From: a virus
Reading direction: 5' to 3' (one strand)
Virus record (IMG/VR): IMGVR_UViG_3300020200_002063
Coordinates: 1 to 20,323 of that record
Length of the DNA: 20,323 nt
Both the position numbers and the translations under genes were made by a program. Under the pieces are notes generated by a model that worked only from the letters and a program-made list of their open reading frames with translations, was not told the origin of the DNA and did not search any database. Shown here one piece after another: positions 6,622-12,222 of this stretch; position 1 is the first letter of the stretch; each line of letters begins with the position of its first letter.

Positions 6622-6625
6622 TAGT
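6598..6625 (+). promoter_or_regulatory. Possible promoter upstream of the hairpin array
   Basis: TTGCAC (6598-6603) is followed after 16 bp by GATAGT (6620-6625), overlapping the last codons of the NADAR gene. Shifting the -10 to TAGTGT (6622-6627) gives an 18-bp spacer. The match is modest. If used, the transcript would begin near 6633 and run straight into the row of stem-loops, supporting a structured leader or small RNA. Confidence 0.3.
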
Positions 6626-7009
6626 GTCCGCCGCGGACAAAAAGAAAAGCCGGGGTGGAACCCCGGCCTCCTCGTCTGCTCGACGAGGCTCATCGTACCA
6701 GCCAATCGCGGCTGGTCAAGGGCTACCGACCCAGCCCGCAAGGGGTCGGCACGAAATGGGCCTAATCCAGCCCGCCGGGACGCTCTGATGTCGAACGAGC
6801 CCGGACTCCTCGGGCCACTAGACAAAACAGAGACACCCCCCAGCCGCCAGCGGGCACGGAGCGAGGCGCGCCGACGACGGCGCCCGACGCCTATGACCTC
6901 CGTGAGTGAGATGCCAGAGCCGGGCGACGGTCCTACGGCTTCTTCACGACTCCCCTCGCAAGGGGGGAGTCTGCCTGGCGCGGGCTCTGGTCCCCGGCTT
7001 CAAGGAGGG
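6622..7009. other. Non-coding, hairpin-rich intergenic region
   Basis: This 388-bp gap is the longest without a convincing gene. Frames crossing it show mixed third-position composition and low-complexity products, unlike the coding sequence on both sides. It holds perfect stems at 6626-6638 (5 bp), 6649-6667 (7 bp, 5-nt loop), 6670-6688 (7 bp, 5-nt loop), 6697-6716 (7 bp, 6-nt loop), 6726-6749 (7 bp, 10-nt loop), 6799-6815 (5 bp) and 6949-6970 (7 bp). The first five lie almost end to end. No tRNA cloverleaf can be drawn. It could be a structured small RNA, a 5' leader of the 7010 operon, a terminator cluster or a replication origin. The sequence alone does not decide. Confidence 0.6.
6639..6667 (-). 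terminator. Possible intrinsic terminator for minus-strand transcripts
   Basis: The stem GCCGGGG / CCCCGGC (6649-6667) is preceded on the plus strand by AAAAAGAAAA. Read on the minus strand this is a GC-rich hairpin followed by TTTTCTTTTT, the form of a rho-independent terminator. No minus-strand gene is visible to the right of it, so either an antisense transcript is being stopped or the A-rich stretch has another purpose. Confidence 0.4.
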
Positions 7010-7279
7010 GTGAGCGAGATCAAGTGGACGCGCATCGACTGGCGAGCGAGTGGGTACGACGAGGCGACCATCCTCACGGGAGTGGCGTCGCTCCTGGAGG
7101 GTCCGCCGGGTCGCCACATTCGACCCGGCTCCGTTCGCAAGCCCGCGCTGTGCGGCGAGCAATTCCCGAACACCCACCACGACGCGATCCGGCAGTTCCC
7201 GAGTGCCTACGAGGGGATCGACTTCTGCCGCGACTGCCTGGCCGTGTTCGCACGCGAGTCCCTGGCGGCTGCGACGTGA
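7010..7279 (+). CDS. Small probable zinc-binding protein, 89 aa
   Basis: No named family recognised. The N-terminus (IKWTRIDWRASGYDEATILT) is followed by RHIRPGSVRKPALCGEQF and ending IDFCRDCLAVFARE. The late C-x2-C plus the earlier Cys and His residues (H at RHIR, C at ALCGE, HH at NTHHD) suggest one zinc site. The same arrangement occurs in many short phage proteins of unknown role. GTG 7010 is chosen because codon bias becomes clearly coding at that point. The AAGGAGG just upstream (7002-7008) is only 1 nt from it, which is unusually close. An ATG at 6788 would add 74 residues of non-coding character and is not favoured. The stop overlaps the next GTG (GTGA). Confidence 0.6.
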   Translation: MSEIKWTRIDWRASGYDEATILTGVASLLEGPPGRHIRPGSVRKPALCGEQFPNTHHDAIRQFPSAYEGIDFCRDCLAVFARESLAAAT

Positions 7280-7770
7280 GCGAGATGGACCGCATGATCC
7301 GCGAGGAGCAGCGCCTGATCCGCTCGCAGCAGAAGGAGGCGATCACGCTCTGGCTCGCCGAGCGCAAGAAGTGGCTCGACAAGAGCGGGTTCGCGTACAG
7401 CCGCTGGGGCTCGCGGCCCGAGGTGCGCCAGGCGATCGAGCGCCAGGTCGAGATCGCGCTCGGCTACGGCTACCCGTTCGCGGCCATCGAGCGCGCGATC
7501 GTGCGCCTGTGCGCCGACCCGAAGGGCAGCCCGTGGCAGATCGCGCAGGAGGCCGACCGCTACACGGACGAGGAGCGCGAGGCCGTCCACCAGGCGCAGA
7601 AGTTCGAGGTCCCGAGGGACCCTGCCGTGGTGGCGGCCTTGGGCGGCCTCCAGCACGTATCCGGGCCCGCTGCGACTCCCGGGCCTGGTCCGTGGGCCCG
7701 GCGCTGCTGGGAGCCTTCCTGCGGCCTCACCGCGATCTACAACCAGCGGGGTTGCGCGGCGCATCTGTGA
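7276..7770 (+). CDS. Hypothetical protein with C-terminal zinc-ribbon-like motif, 164 aa
   Basis: The first 110 residues are helical and charged (MIREEQRLIRSQQKEAITLW, ERKKWLDKSGFAYSRWGSRP, then IALGYGYPFAAIERAIVRLC). A Pro/Gly/Ala-rich linker follows, then RRCWEPSCGLTAIYNQRGCA with a final AHL. The C-x4-C-x10-C-x2-H spacing is a likely zinc site. It may be a DNA- or protein-binding accessory factor; I cannot name a family. GTG 7276 overlaps the previous stop, and its own TGA (7768-7770) overlaps the GTG of the winged-helix gene, so it sits inside the coupled accessory operon. Confidence 0.7.
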   Translation: MSEMDRMIREEQRLIRSQQKEAITLWLAERKKWLDKSGFAYSRWGSRPEVRQAIERQVEIALGYGYPFAAIERAIVRLCADPKGSPWQIAQEADRYTDEEREAVHQAQKFEVPRDPAVVAALGGLQHVSGPAATPGPGPWARRCWEPSCGLTAIYNQRGCAAHL

Positions 7771-8183
7771 CCGACGACCACGTCTGCGCCTACCAGCGCA
7801 TCCCGTATACGGACCTGGAGAGATGCGCGTGTGGATCGAAGCGCAACGTCCCGGCAGAGCGCGTCGTCTCGAAACCCCCCGAGCGCCTCGCCAAGCTCCG
7901 CGCCCGGCACTACCAGGCTACGTCGGCCGAGGCGCTCCGCTCGATCGACCCCGCCTCGGTGGCGGGGCGGGTGTACGCCTTCCTGCTCTCCCACCCGGCG
8001 ACGACCGACGAGACTGAGGCCGCCCTCCACCTCCGTCATCAGACGTGCTCCGCGGCCATCTCGCACATGTGGGACGAGGGCCGCGTGCGCGACTCCGGCG
8101 CCCGGCGCAAGACGCGCTCGGGCCGGTACGCGATCGTGTTCGAGGCGCTCCGCCCCGAGCCCGTGCAGCAGGCCCTGCTGTGA
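7767..8183 (+). CDS. Winged helix-turn-helix protein with N-terminal Cys motif, 138 aa
   Basis: The N-terminus has HVCAYQRIPYTDLERCACGS (residues 5-24), a possible zinc knuckle C-x12-C-x-C. Residues 65-125 form a MarR-like winged helix: VAGRVYAFLLSHPATTDETE, then AALHLRHQTCSAAISHMWDE with the recognition helix, then GRVRDSGARRKTRSGRYAIV as the wing. 'HQT.SA.....L.....V.DSG..R.TRSGR.A.V' is a recurring signature of small phage winged-helix proteins thought to act as transcriptional or replication regulators. The start GTG 7767 overlaps the upstream stop (GTGA). It probably binds DNA; the site and target are unknown. Confidence 0.8.
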   Translation: MTDDHVCAYQRIPYTDLERCACGSKRNVPAERVVSKPPERLAKLRARHYQATSAEALRSIDPASVAGRVYAFLLSHPATTDETEAALHLRHQTCSAAISHMWDEGRVRDSGARRKTRSGRYAIVFEALRPEPVQQALL

Positions 8184-8323
8184 CAGGGGCACGCATGTTC
8201 TGCCTGGCACTCTTTGCTCTTGCGCTGGTGTTGTCAGAGCAACGCGAGCGCGAGGGGCTCCGAGGGCTGTCTCTGATGTGGCTCGTCGCCGCCGCGGCGC
8301 TCCTGGTCCTGGCTGCGGCATGA
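8180..8323 (+). CDS. Small two-helix membrane protein, 47 aa
   Basis: The product has two hydrophobic segments, MFCLALFALALVL (residues 6-18) and MWLVAAAALLVLAAA (33-47), joined by a charged loop SEQREREGLRG. It ends directly after the second segment. GTG 8180 overlaps the previous stop; ATG 8195 is an alternative with GGGG upstream. Function is unknown. A holin-like role is possible given the lytic enzyme at 9062-9613, but two-helix mini proteins have many other uses in phages. Confidence 0.6.
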   Translation: MTGARMFCLALFALALVLSEQREREGLRGLSLMWLVAAAALLVLAAA

Positions 8324-8439
8324 ACGAGGAGATGGCGCTCACGATCTCGGCGCTCCTCGCCACCGCGGATGGCGGCTGCTCGAACTGCGCCCACGGCCTT
8401 GCGCGGTTCCAGACGATGATCGTGAAGTACGAGGAGTGA
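8320..8439 (+). CDS. Small CxxC protein, 39 aa
   Basis: ATG 8320 overlaps the previous stop (ATGA), and the TGA at 8437-8439 overlaps the GTG of the HNH gene. The product contains ISALLATADGGCSNCAHGLA, a helix then GG-C-x2-C, then a second helix. This layout is familiar from tiny phage proteins that may dimerise or bind one zinc ion. No function is assigned. Its place between two overlapping starts supports it being translated. Confidence 0.6.
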   Translation: MNEEMALTISALLATADGGCSNCAHGLARFQTMIVKYEE

Positions 8440-8894
8440 AGCGCACGCCGCTGCGCCGCAGGACGCGGCTCGCCCCGATCTCCGAGCGCCAGGCCGAGCG
8501 CGCCGCCGACCTCAAGGTGGGCAAGTTCGCCAAATGCTTCTGGTGCAAGGCTCGCGGCCTGATCGCCGACGCGGTCGAGAAGGACCACCTCATCCCGCGC
8601 TCGCTCCTCCCGGGGGAGAACCGCGACCACCCGGACAACGTGGTGGACTCGTGCCGCCATCACAACACGCGCCGCGCCGAAGGCCACCCGGAGCGGTGGG
8701 ACTACCTGACCCCGCGCCAGCAGCGGTTCATCTTGCAGCAGAAGGGGGTGCGTTTTGCCGAGAGGTATTTCGTTGGGGTCCCTGAAAATGACAGCGGAGC
8801 AGCGGCAGGAGAGCAGTCGGGCGAGCAGCCGTCTCTGGTACGCAAGGAACCGGGAGAGGGTGAAGAAGCGCGTCGTCACCCTCCTGATCGGTGA
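8436..8894 (+). CDS. HNH endonuclease, 152 aa, with over-extended C-terminus
   Basis: A basic N-terminus (VKRTPLRRRTRLAPISERQA) leads into a zinc-binding HNH fold: C34 and C37 (AKCFWCKARG), DHLIPRSL (50-57), NVVDSCRHHN (68-77, with C73 and the HHN triplet) and RAEGHPERWDYLTPRQQRFI. HNH nucleases encoded close to the terminase genes commonly take part in DNA packaging; others are homing or nicking enzymes. GTG 8436 overlaps the upstream stop (GTGA). The last 36 or so residues lie over the next gene (from 8788), in a frame with weak GC bias while the other frame is strongly biased. The native C-terminus was probably near GVRFAERYFVG, and the present tail looks like read-through into a non-native frame. 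Confidence 0.9.
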   Translation: MKRTPLRRRTRLAPISERQAERAADLKVGKFAKCFWCKARGLIADAVEKDHLIPRSLLPGENRDHPDNVVDSCRHHNTRRAEGHPERWDYLTPRQQRFILQQKGVRFAERYFVGVPENDSGAAAGEQSGEQPSLVRKEPGEGEEARRHPPDR

Positions 8895-8985
8895 CGACAC
8901 GGTGTTCAACCGAGATCAGGAGCAGGAGCAGGCCAAGCGAGCGGAGGACGCCCTCGCCGCCCTCGACCGGGAGGGTGAGGGGTGA
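8788..8985 (+). CDS. Small charged helical protein, 65 aa
   Basis: The product MTAEQRQESSRASSRLWYAR, then NRERVKKRVVTLLIGD, then QEQEQAKRAEDALAALDREG is helical and highly charged. It is not recognised. By my count its third positions over the HNH overlap (8788-8894) are about 86% G or C, against about 53% in the HNH frame, so this is the real coding frame there. ATG 8788 is preferred. TTG 8755 has a better Shine-Dalgarno (AAGGGGG, 6 nt spacing) but lies where the HNH frame still looks genuine. The stop overlaps the next GTG (GTGA). Confidence 0.6.
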   Translation: MTAEQRQESSRASSRLWYARNRERVKKRVVTLLIGDDTVFNRDQEQEQAKRAEDALAALDREGEG

Positions 8986-9065
8986 GCGACTACACGCTGC
9001 CGTTCCTCATCGTGCTCCTCTACGGGTTCGTGCTCGGAGTGTTCGTTGGGAGGGTGACGCGGTGA
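8982..9065 (+). CDS. Tiny single-span membrane protein, 27 aa
   Basis: The frame encodes VSDYTLPFLIVLLYGFVLGV then FVGRVTR: one hydrophobic helix of about 19 residues with a GFVLGVFVG glycine pattern and a short basic tail, which predicts the N-terminus outside and the C-terminus inside. GTG 8982 overlaps the previous stop and its TGA (9063-9065) overlaps the GTG of the RlpA-like gene, so it is tightly coupled to a secreted lytic enzyme. A holin, pinholin-like or spanin-like helper role is an inference from that position. It is far shorter than known holins. Confidence 0.55.
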   Translation: MSDYTLPFLIVLLYGFVLGVFVGRVTR

Positions 9066-9613
9066 TCCGCCCCTTCGCCACCGTCGCGTGCCTGGTCATA
9101 CTGGCGCTGGGGTCCGCACCCAGCGCGGAGCCGATTGTCACGACCAGCGGTGCAGACACAGCCGCCTCTGTCATGGGAGACGCGGCCATGACTGGAACCC
9201 CGCCCGGCTCCGCAGTGCGTGCGGGACCACGGACACCGGAGGGACGGGCGGGTAAGCCGGTAAATCAACCGGAACAGGCCGATCCGCCTCCCGTCGAAGT
9301 TCGCCCCGCGCGCACCGTGATCGCCTCTTGGTACGGGCCTGGGTTCTACTCAAACCGGACCGCGTGCGGCCAGACGTTCACGCCGGAGATCGTGGGGGCC
9401 GCGCACCGATCGCTCCCGTGCGGCACCCTGGTGACGCTGCGCTACCGCGGCGTCACGGTCACGATCCCCGTCATAGACCGGGGCCCGGGCTGCACGTTCT
9501 ACACCTGCGACGACCCGCCGCCCCACCTCGCCGGGCGCGAGTTCGACCTGTCGAGCGCAGCCCGCGCGTTCCTGGGCTGCTCGGACCTATGCCGGGTGGA
9601 GTGGCTGGAGTGA
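9062..9613 (+). CDS. Secreted RlpA-like double-psi beta-barrel protein, 183 aa
   Basis: Residues 1-22 are a Sec-type signal peptide (VIRPFATVACLVILALGSAP then SA before EP). A Pro/Ala/Gly-rich linker runs to about residue 82. The rest is a double-psi beta-barrel of the RlpA/expansin type: ASWYGPGFYSNRTACGQTF (88-106), AHRSLPCGTLVTLRYRG (114-130), VTIPVIDRGPG (133-143, with the Asp that RlpA enzymes use at D139) and GREFDLSSAARAFLG (158-172). RlpA lytic transglycosylases cut peptidoglycan strands lacking stem peptides. The SPOR domain of cellular RlpA is absent, and six Cys in the barrel suggest disulfides. In a phage this is a likely cell-wall enzyme for lysis. GTG 9062 overlaps the mini membrane gene. 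Confidence 0.85.
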   Translation: MIRPFATVACLVILALGSAPSAEPIVTTSGADTAASVMGDAAMTGTPPGSAVRAGPRTPEGRAGKPVNQPEQADPPPVEVRPARTVIASWYGPGFYSNRTACGQTFTPEIVGAAHRSLPCGTLVTLRYRGVTVTIPVIDRGPGCTFYTCDDPPPHLAGREFDLSSAARAFLGCSDLCRVEWLE

Positions 9614-9633
9614 AAGGCAAAGGAGTTGCGATC

Positions 9634-9906
9634 GTGGCCCAACGAACACCGCTCGCCCGTGGGACCCGAGCCCTATCCCGCCTTTTCGGAAACCGCGCCT
9701 TCCTCGAATCACGCTCTGTACGCCGGGACGTGGCGATCGTGTACAAAGCCTTCACTGACTTGGCGCGTCTTATGTCCGAGAACCGTGAGGCGCTTCTCTC
9801 TGAGGATATGGTCCACCATCAAGGCCTCCGCAGCCCGATTCCTGCAAGCACGCGCGTGAAGCGTCCGGCGCCATGCCGTGCCGCGCGCCAGGTGTTCAAG
9901 GCGTGA
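9634..9906 (+). CDS. Hypothetical basic protein, 90 aa
   Basis: I do not recognise this protein. It is basic, with a predicted helix AIVYKAFTDLARLMSENREA in the middle and an Arg/Pro-rich C-terminal tail (RVKRPAPCRAARQVFKA). GTG 9634 is chosen for the strong Shine-Dalgarno AAAGGAG (9619-9625) 8 nt upstream. GTG 9610, which overlaps the preceding stop as GTGA, would add eight residues and fits the local coupling habit. Codons such as CTT, TCT and GTA are commoner than in neighbours, suggesting recent arrival. It is the last gene before the terminator at 9964. Confidence 0.6.
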   Translation: MAQRTPLARGTRALSRLFGNRAFLESRSVRRDVAIVYKAFTDLARLMSENREALLSEDMVHHQGLRSPIPASTRVKRPAPCRAARQVFKA

Positions 9907-9963
9907 ACGACAAGCTTGAGCGTGACCCCGACGGCTAGCCCATAACCCAGGGTTCGGGAGCGC

Positions 9964-9993
9964 GAGGCCCCGGTGATAGCCGGGGCCTCTTGC
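9964..9993 (+). terminator. Intrinsic terminator ending the accessory operon
   Basis: A perfect 10-bp GC-rich stem, GAGGCCCCGG (9964-9973) with CCGGGGCCTC (9980-9989), closes a 6-nt loop and is followed by TTGCT. It lies 57 nt after the last accessory gene and just before the start of the packaging module. The T-tract is short, so termination may be partial. It separates the two transcription units. Confidence 0.75.
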
Positions 9994-10003
9994 TATCCGC
10001 CGC

Positions 10004-10009
10004 TACACT
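10004..10009 (+). promoter_or_regulatory. Candidate -10 element of the late operon
   Basis: TACACT ends exactly 7 nt before ATG 10017, the same distance as TACGCT before ATG 1624. No good -35 hexamer is found 16-18 bp upstream, where the terminator stem lies. No Shine-Dalgarno sequence separates it from the ATG. This suggests a leaderless late transcript, possibly needing an activator. Confidence 0.45.
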
Positions 10010-10016
10010 CCCGCAT

Positions 10017-10490
10017 ATGGCACTTTCCACGGAGACATCCGAGCATACGGATACGACCGGAACCGATGCCTTCGACAAGAGGTACGACGATCTGCGCGTC
10101 GAGTTCCTCGCCTGGCTCATGGACCCCGACCGGCCGCGCGAGGAGACCCAGCGCCAGTGGGCCGCCGCTCACCGTGTGCACGAGGACACCGTCTCGAAGT
10201 GGAAGCACTCGCCCGAGGCCCGCGAGATTCTCCTCCGCTGGCAGGAGCCATACCGGGTCAAGTTCGTTGAGATCGCCAAGTCCCTGTTCTCCGCGGCCAC
10301 CGACCACGAGCACCCGCAAATGGTGCAGGCTGCGCGCACGATGGCCGAACTCCTGAACATGTACCCGGAGAAGAAGCCTCAAGGGCTCGACATCCGGCTC
10401 ACCGTGGCGCAGTTGTACGCCGAGGCTGCCCGCGCGCTCGAATCCGGCGAGGTGATTGAGGGGGAGGTGTCCAGTGCCCCAGCGGGGTAA
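10017..10490 (+). CDS. Terminase small subunit (HTH type), 157 aa
   Basis: The protein that selects phage DNA for packaging and hands it to TerL. A disordered, Thr/Ser-rich N-terminus (1-19) is followed by a helix-turn-helix, TQRQWAAAHRVHEDTVSKWK (44-63) then HSPEAREILL, the usual DNA-recognition part of small terminases. A helical oligomerisation region comes next (EIAKSLFSAATDHEHPQMVQ, ARTMAELLNM), then an acidic C-terminus (ESGEVIEGEVSSAPAG). The call is supported by position directly before TerL and portal. ATG 10017 follows a -10 element at 7 nt. It is unrelated in type to the P27 fragment at 891-1209. Its 3' end overlaps the next gene by 17 nt. Confidence 0.8.
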   Translation: MALSTETSEHTDTTGTDAFDKRYDDLRVEFLAWLMDPDRPREETQRQWAAAHRVHEDTVSKWKHSPEAREILLRWQEPYRVKFVEIAKSLFSAATDHEHPQMVQAARTMAELLNMYPEKKPQGLDIRLTVAQLYAEAARALESGEVIEGEVSSAPAG

Positions 10491-10656
10491 GCCAGCGCCC
10501 AAGCCCACCACCTACCCCTCCCTCGCCTTCTGCGCCGACTGCGGGGATGTCCATTTTTGGCATCGGCTGGAAGGGTGCCTCTCCTGCCAGGAGCGCCACC
10601 AGGACGGCCAGCACCCGTTCCGGGCCGTACAGGGTTCCGTAGAGCCCACGGGCTAA
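10474..10656 (+). CDS. Zinc-ribbon protein between TerS and TerL, 60 aa
   Basis: The product contains FCADCGDVHFWHRLEGCLSC, a C-x2-C-x12-C-x2-C zinc ribbon, with a short basic N-terminus (VPQRGKPAPKP) and a His/Gln-rich end. GTG 10474 has GGGAGG (10461-10466) 7 nt upstream, so the start is well supported although it overlaps TerS by 17 nt. Genes this small between the terminase subunits are often overlooked. A role in DNA recognition or in bridging TerS and TerL is possible from position only. Confidence 0.7.
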   Translation: MPQRGKPAPKPTTYPSLAFCADCGDVHFWHRLEGCLSCQERHQDGQHPFRAVQGSVEPTG

Positions 10657-10657
10657 G

Positions 10658-12166
10658 GTGCAGGCACCCGAACTCGCTCTCGGGGTGGCTGCGCTCCAGC
10701 GCACGCGCCGGGACCCCATCTGGTGGGTCGAGCAGACGTTCGGCGAGAAGGTGATCGGCAAGCAGCGCGAACTCCTCGAACTCGCCGCCACCCCGGACCT
10801 CCGCGAACTCCACTGCAAGTCCTGCCACGACTCCGGCAAGACGCACACCGTCTCCCGGCTCGCGCTGTGGTGGCTCATGTGCTGGCCGGGCGACTCGATC
10901 GTGGTCACGACCGCGCCGTCCTGGAACCAGGTCAAGAACCTCCTCTGGCGCGAGATGCGCGACGGGTTCCTCCGGGCCCAGCGCCGGGGGCCGGGGCTCG
11001 GGGGCCGGATGCTCACGACCCACTACGAGCCCGCGGGCGCCGCGAGTCCGCTGTGGTACGCGACCGGCTTCTCCACCGACGAGCCGGTGAACTTCCAGGG
11101 CTTCCACGCCAAGCACATCCTGGTGGTCGTGGACGAGGCGGACGGCGTGCCCCAGGCCATATGGGACGCGATCGACGGCATCGCCACCTCGAAGCACGTC
11201 CTCATCGTGGGGATCGGCAACCCGATCGACCCGCAGAGCGCGTGGCGCAAGCGGTTCCAGTTCGCGCAGCACGAGTCCAACATGCGGACCATGACCATCG
11301 CTGACACGGACGTGCTGCCGCTCGCCGCGACGTACGACTTCCTCCTCCAGCCCGAGTGGGTCGAGGACAAGCGCCGCCGCTGGAGCGAGGGCAGCCCGCT
11401 CTGGCTGTCGAAGGTCAAAGCGCAGTGGCCGGACCAGGGATCGGACACGCTCATCCCGATGCGCTGGCTCCAGGCCGCGGTGGGCAAGCAAGTGGAGCGC
11501 GGGCTGCGGACGTACGGCGTGGACGTGGCCCGCTTCGGCGTGGACCGCTCGGTGTCCTCGCTCATGGAGGGCGGGCTGCTCCTGTGGCAGCATCCGATGC
11601 CCCAGCAGGACACGTACGTCACAGCCTCTTGGGTGATCTCGGAGATACAGCAGTACGGGCCGGTGGCCCTGGCGATCGACGCCGTCGGGCTCGGGGCGGG
11701 CGTCGTGGACCCCGTCCGCCACTGGCTGCGCTCCCAGGGCGGGAGCCGGGAGCAGATGCTGACCGAGCACATCGCCAACGCCAAGCCGATCGACCCCGAG
11801 CGGTTCGCCAACCGGGGCTCCGAGGTGTACTGGAACGTCCGGGAGGGCTTCGAGAAGGGCCTGTTCGCCTTCGGGACCGAGGACCCGGAGGGCATGGACG
11901 AACTGATCAACCAACTCAACCAGCCCCGGTTCGGCTACCTGGGCGGGGGGCTCAACCCGGGCAAGATCGCCGTCAATAAGTTCGGCCTCAAGGTGACCCA
12001 GTCCGAAGCCGCGCTAGACTCCGAGACGCGCGCTTCGCGCTCACCGGACCGCGCCGACTCGTTCGTGATTACCGCGACAGCGGCGACAACGTACATCGGC
12101 AAGACGGAGGCCCCGAAGATGGTCCGGGTATGGCACGGATTCAAGCCCGGCGTGGTGAACGCATGA
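10658..12166 (+). CDS. Terminase large subunit, 502 aa
   Basis: The packaging motor: an N-terminal ATPase and a C-terminal RNase H-like nuclease. The Walker A region is SCHDSGKTHT (residues 55-64, GKT core), motif VVTTAPSWNQVKNLLW follows (82-97), Walker B is ILVVVDEAD (154-162), and a coupling-motif candidate is VGIGNPID (184-191). The nuclease shows YGVDVARFGVDRS (286-298; first catalytic Asp D289), LAIDAVGLGAGVVD (338-351; D341) and RADSFVITA (465-473; D467). All expected catalytic residues are present and length is normal. GTG 10658 follows the zinc-ribbon stop by 1 nt and has no clear Shine-Dalgarno, so translation is probably by re-initiation. The TerL lineage would predict the packaging mode; I cannot run that comparison. 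Confidence 0.95.
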   Translation: MQAPELALGVAALQRTRRDPIWWVEQTFGEKVIGKQRELLELAATPDLRELHCKSCHDSGKTHTVSRLALWWLMCWPGDSIVVTTAPSWNQVKNLLWREMRDGFLRAQRRGPGLGGRMLTTHYEPAGAASPLWYATGFSTDEPVNFQGFHAKHILVVVDEADGVPQAIWDAIDGIATSKHVLIVGIGNPIDPQSAWRKRFQFAQHESNMRTMTIADTDVLPLAATYDFLLQPEWVEDKRRRWSEGSPLWLSKVKAQWPDQGSDTLIPMRWLQAAVGKQVERGLRTYGVDVARFGVDRSVSSLMEGGLLLWQHPMPQQDTYVTASWVISEIQQYGPVALAIDAVGLGAGVVDPVRHWLRSQGGSREQMLTEHIANAKPIDPERFANRGSEVYWNVREGFEKGLFAFGTEDPEGMDELINQLNQPRFGYLGGGLNPGKIAVNKFGLKVTQSEAALDSETRASRSPDRADSFVITATAATTYIGKTEAPKMVRVWHGFKPGVVNA

Positions 12167-12222
12167 ACCTCACCACCATGCGCACCCTGATCGCGTTCCG
12201 CGCGGGCTGGGGCAGCGAGTGA
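12163..12222 (+). CDS. Possible 19-aa coupling frame between TerL and portal
   Basis: ATG 12163 overlaps the TerL stop (ATGA) and the frame ends at TGA 12220-12222, overlapping the portal GTG (GTGA). The peptide is MNLTTMRTLIAFRAGWGSE. It may simply let ribosomes travel from TerL to portal without dissociating. It is too short to judge as a functional protein. Confidence 0.3.
   Translation: MNLTTMRTLIAFRAGWGSE

Noticed and set aside
6626-6749. tRNA or CRISPR array in the hairpin region
   Set aside because: Stems differ in sequence and have no cloverleaf, TpsiC-like arm or regularly spaced identical repeats.
6788-7009. N-terminal extension of the 7010 gene from ATG 6788
   Set aside because: Mixed third positions, low-complexity Arg/Pro/Gly product and embedded hairpins; coding bias begins at 7010.
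6906-7013. 35-codon frame from GTG 6906 ending in a GTGA overlap with the 7010 gene
   Set aside because: It fits the coupling habit but has no Shine-Dalgarno, contains a hairpin and has no recognisable features; left out as too weak.
9903-9938. Eleven-codon frame starting with a GTGA overlap after the 9634 gene
   Set aside because: Too short to support as a gene, and it leads only to the terminator.
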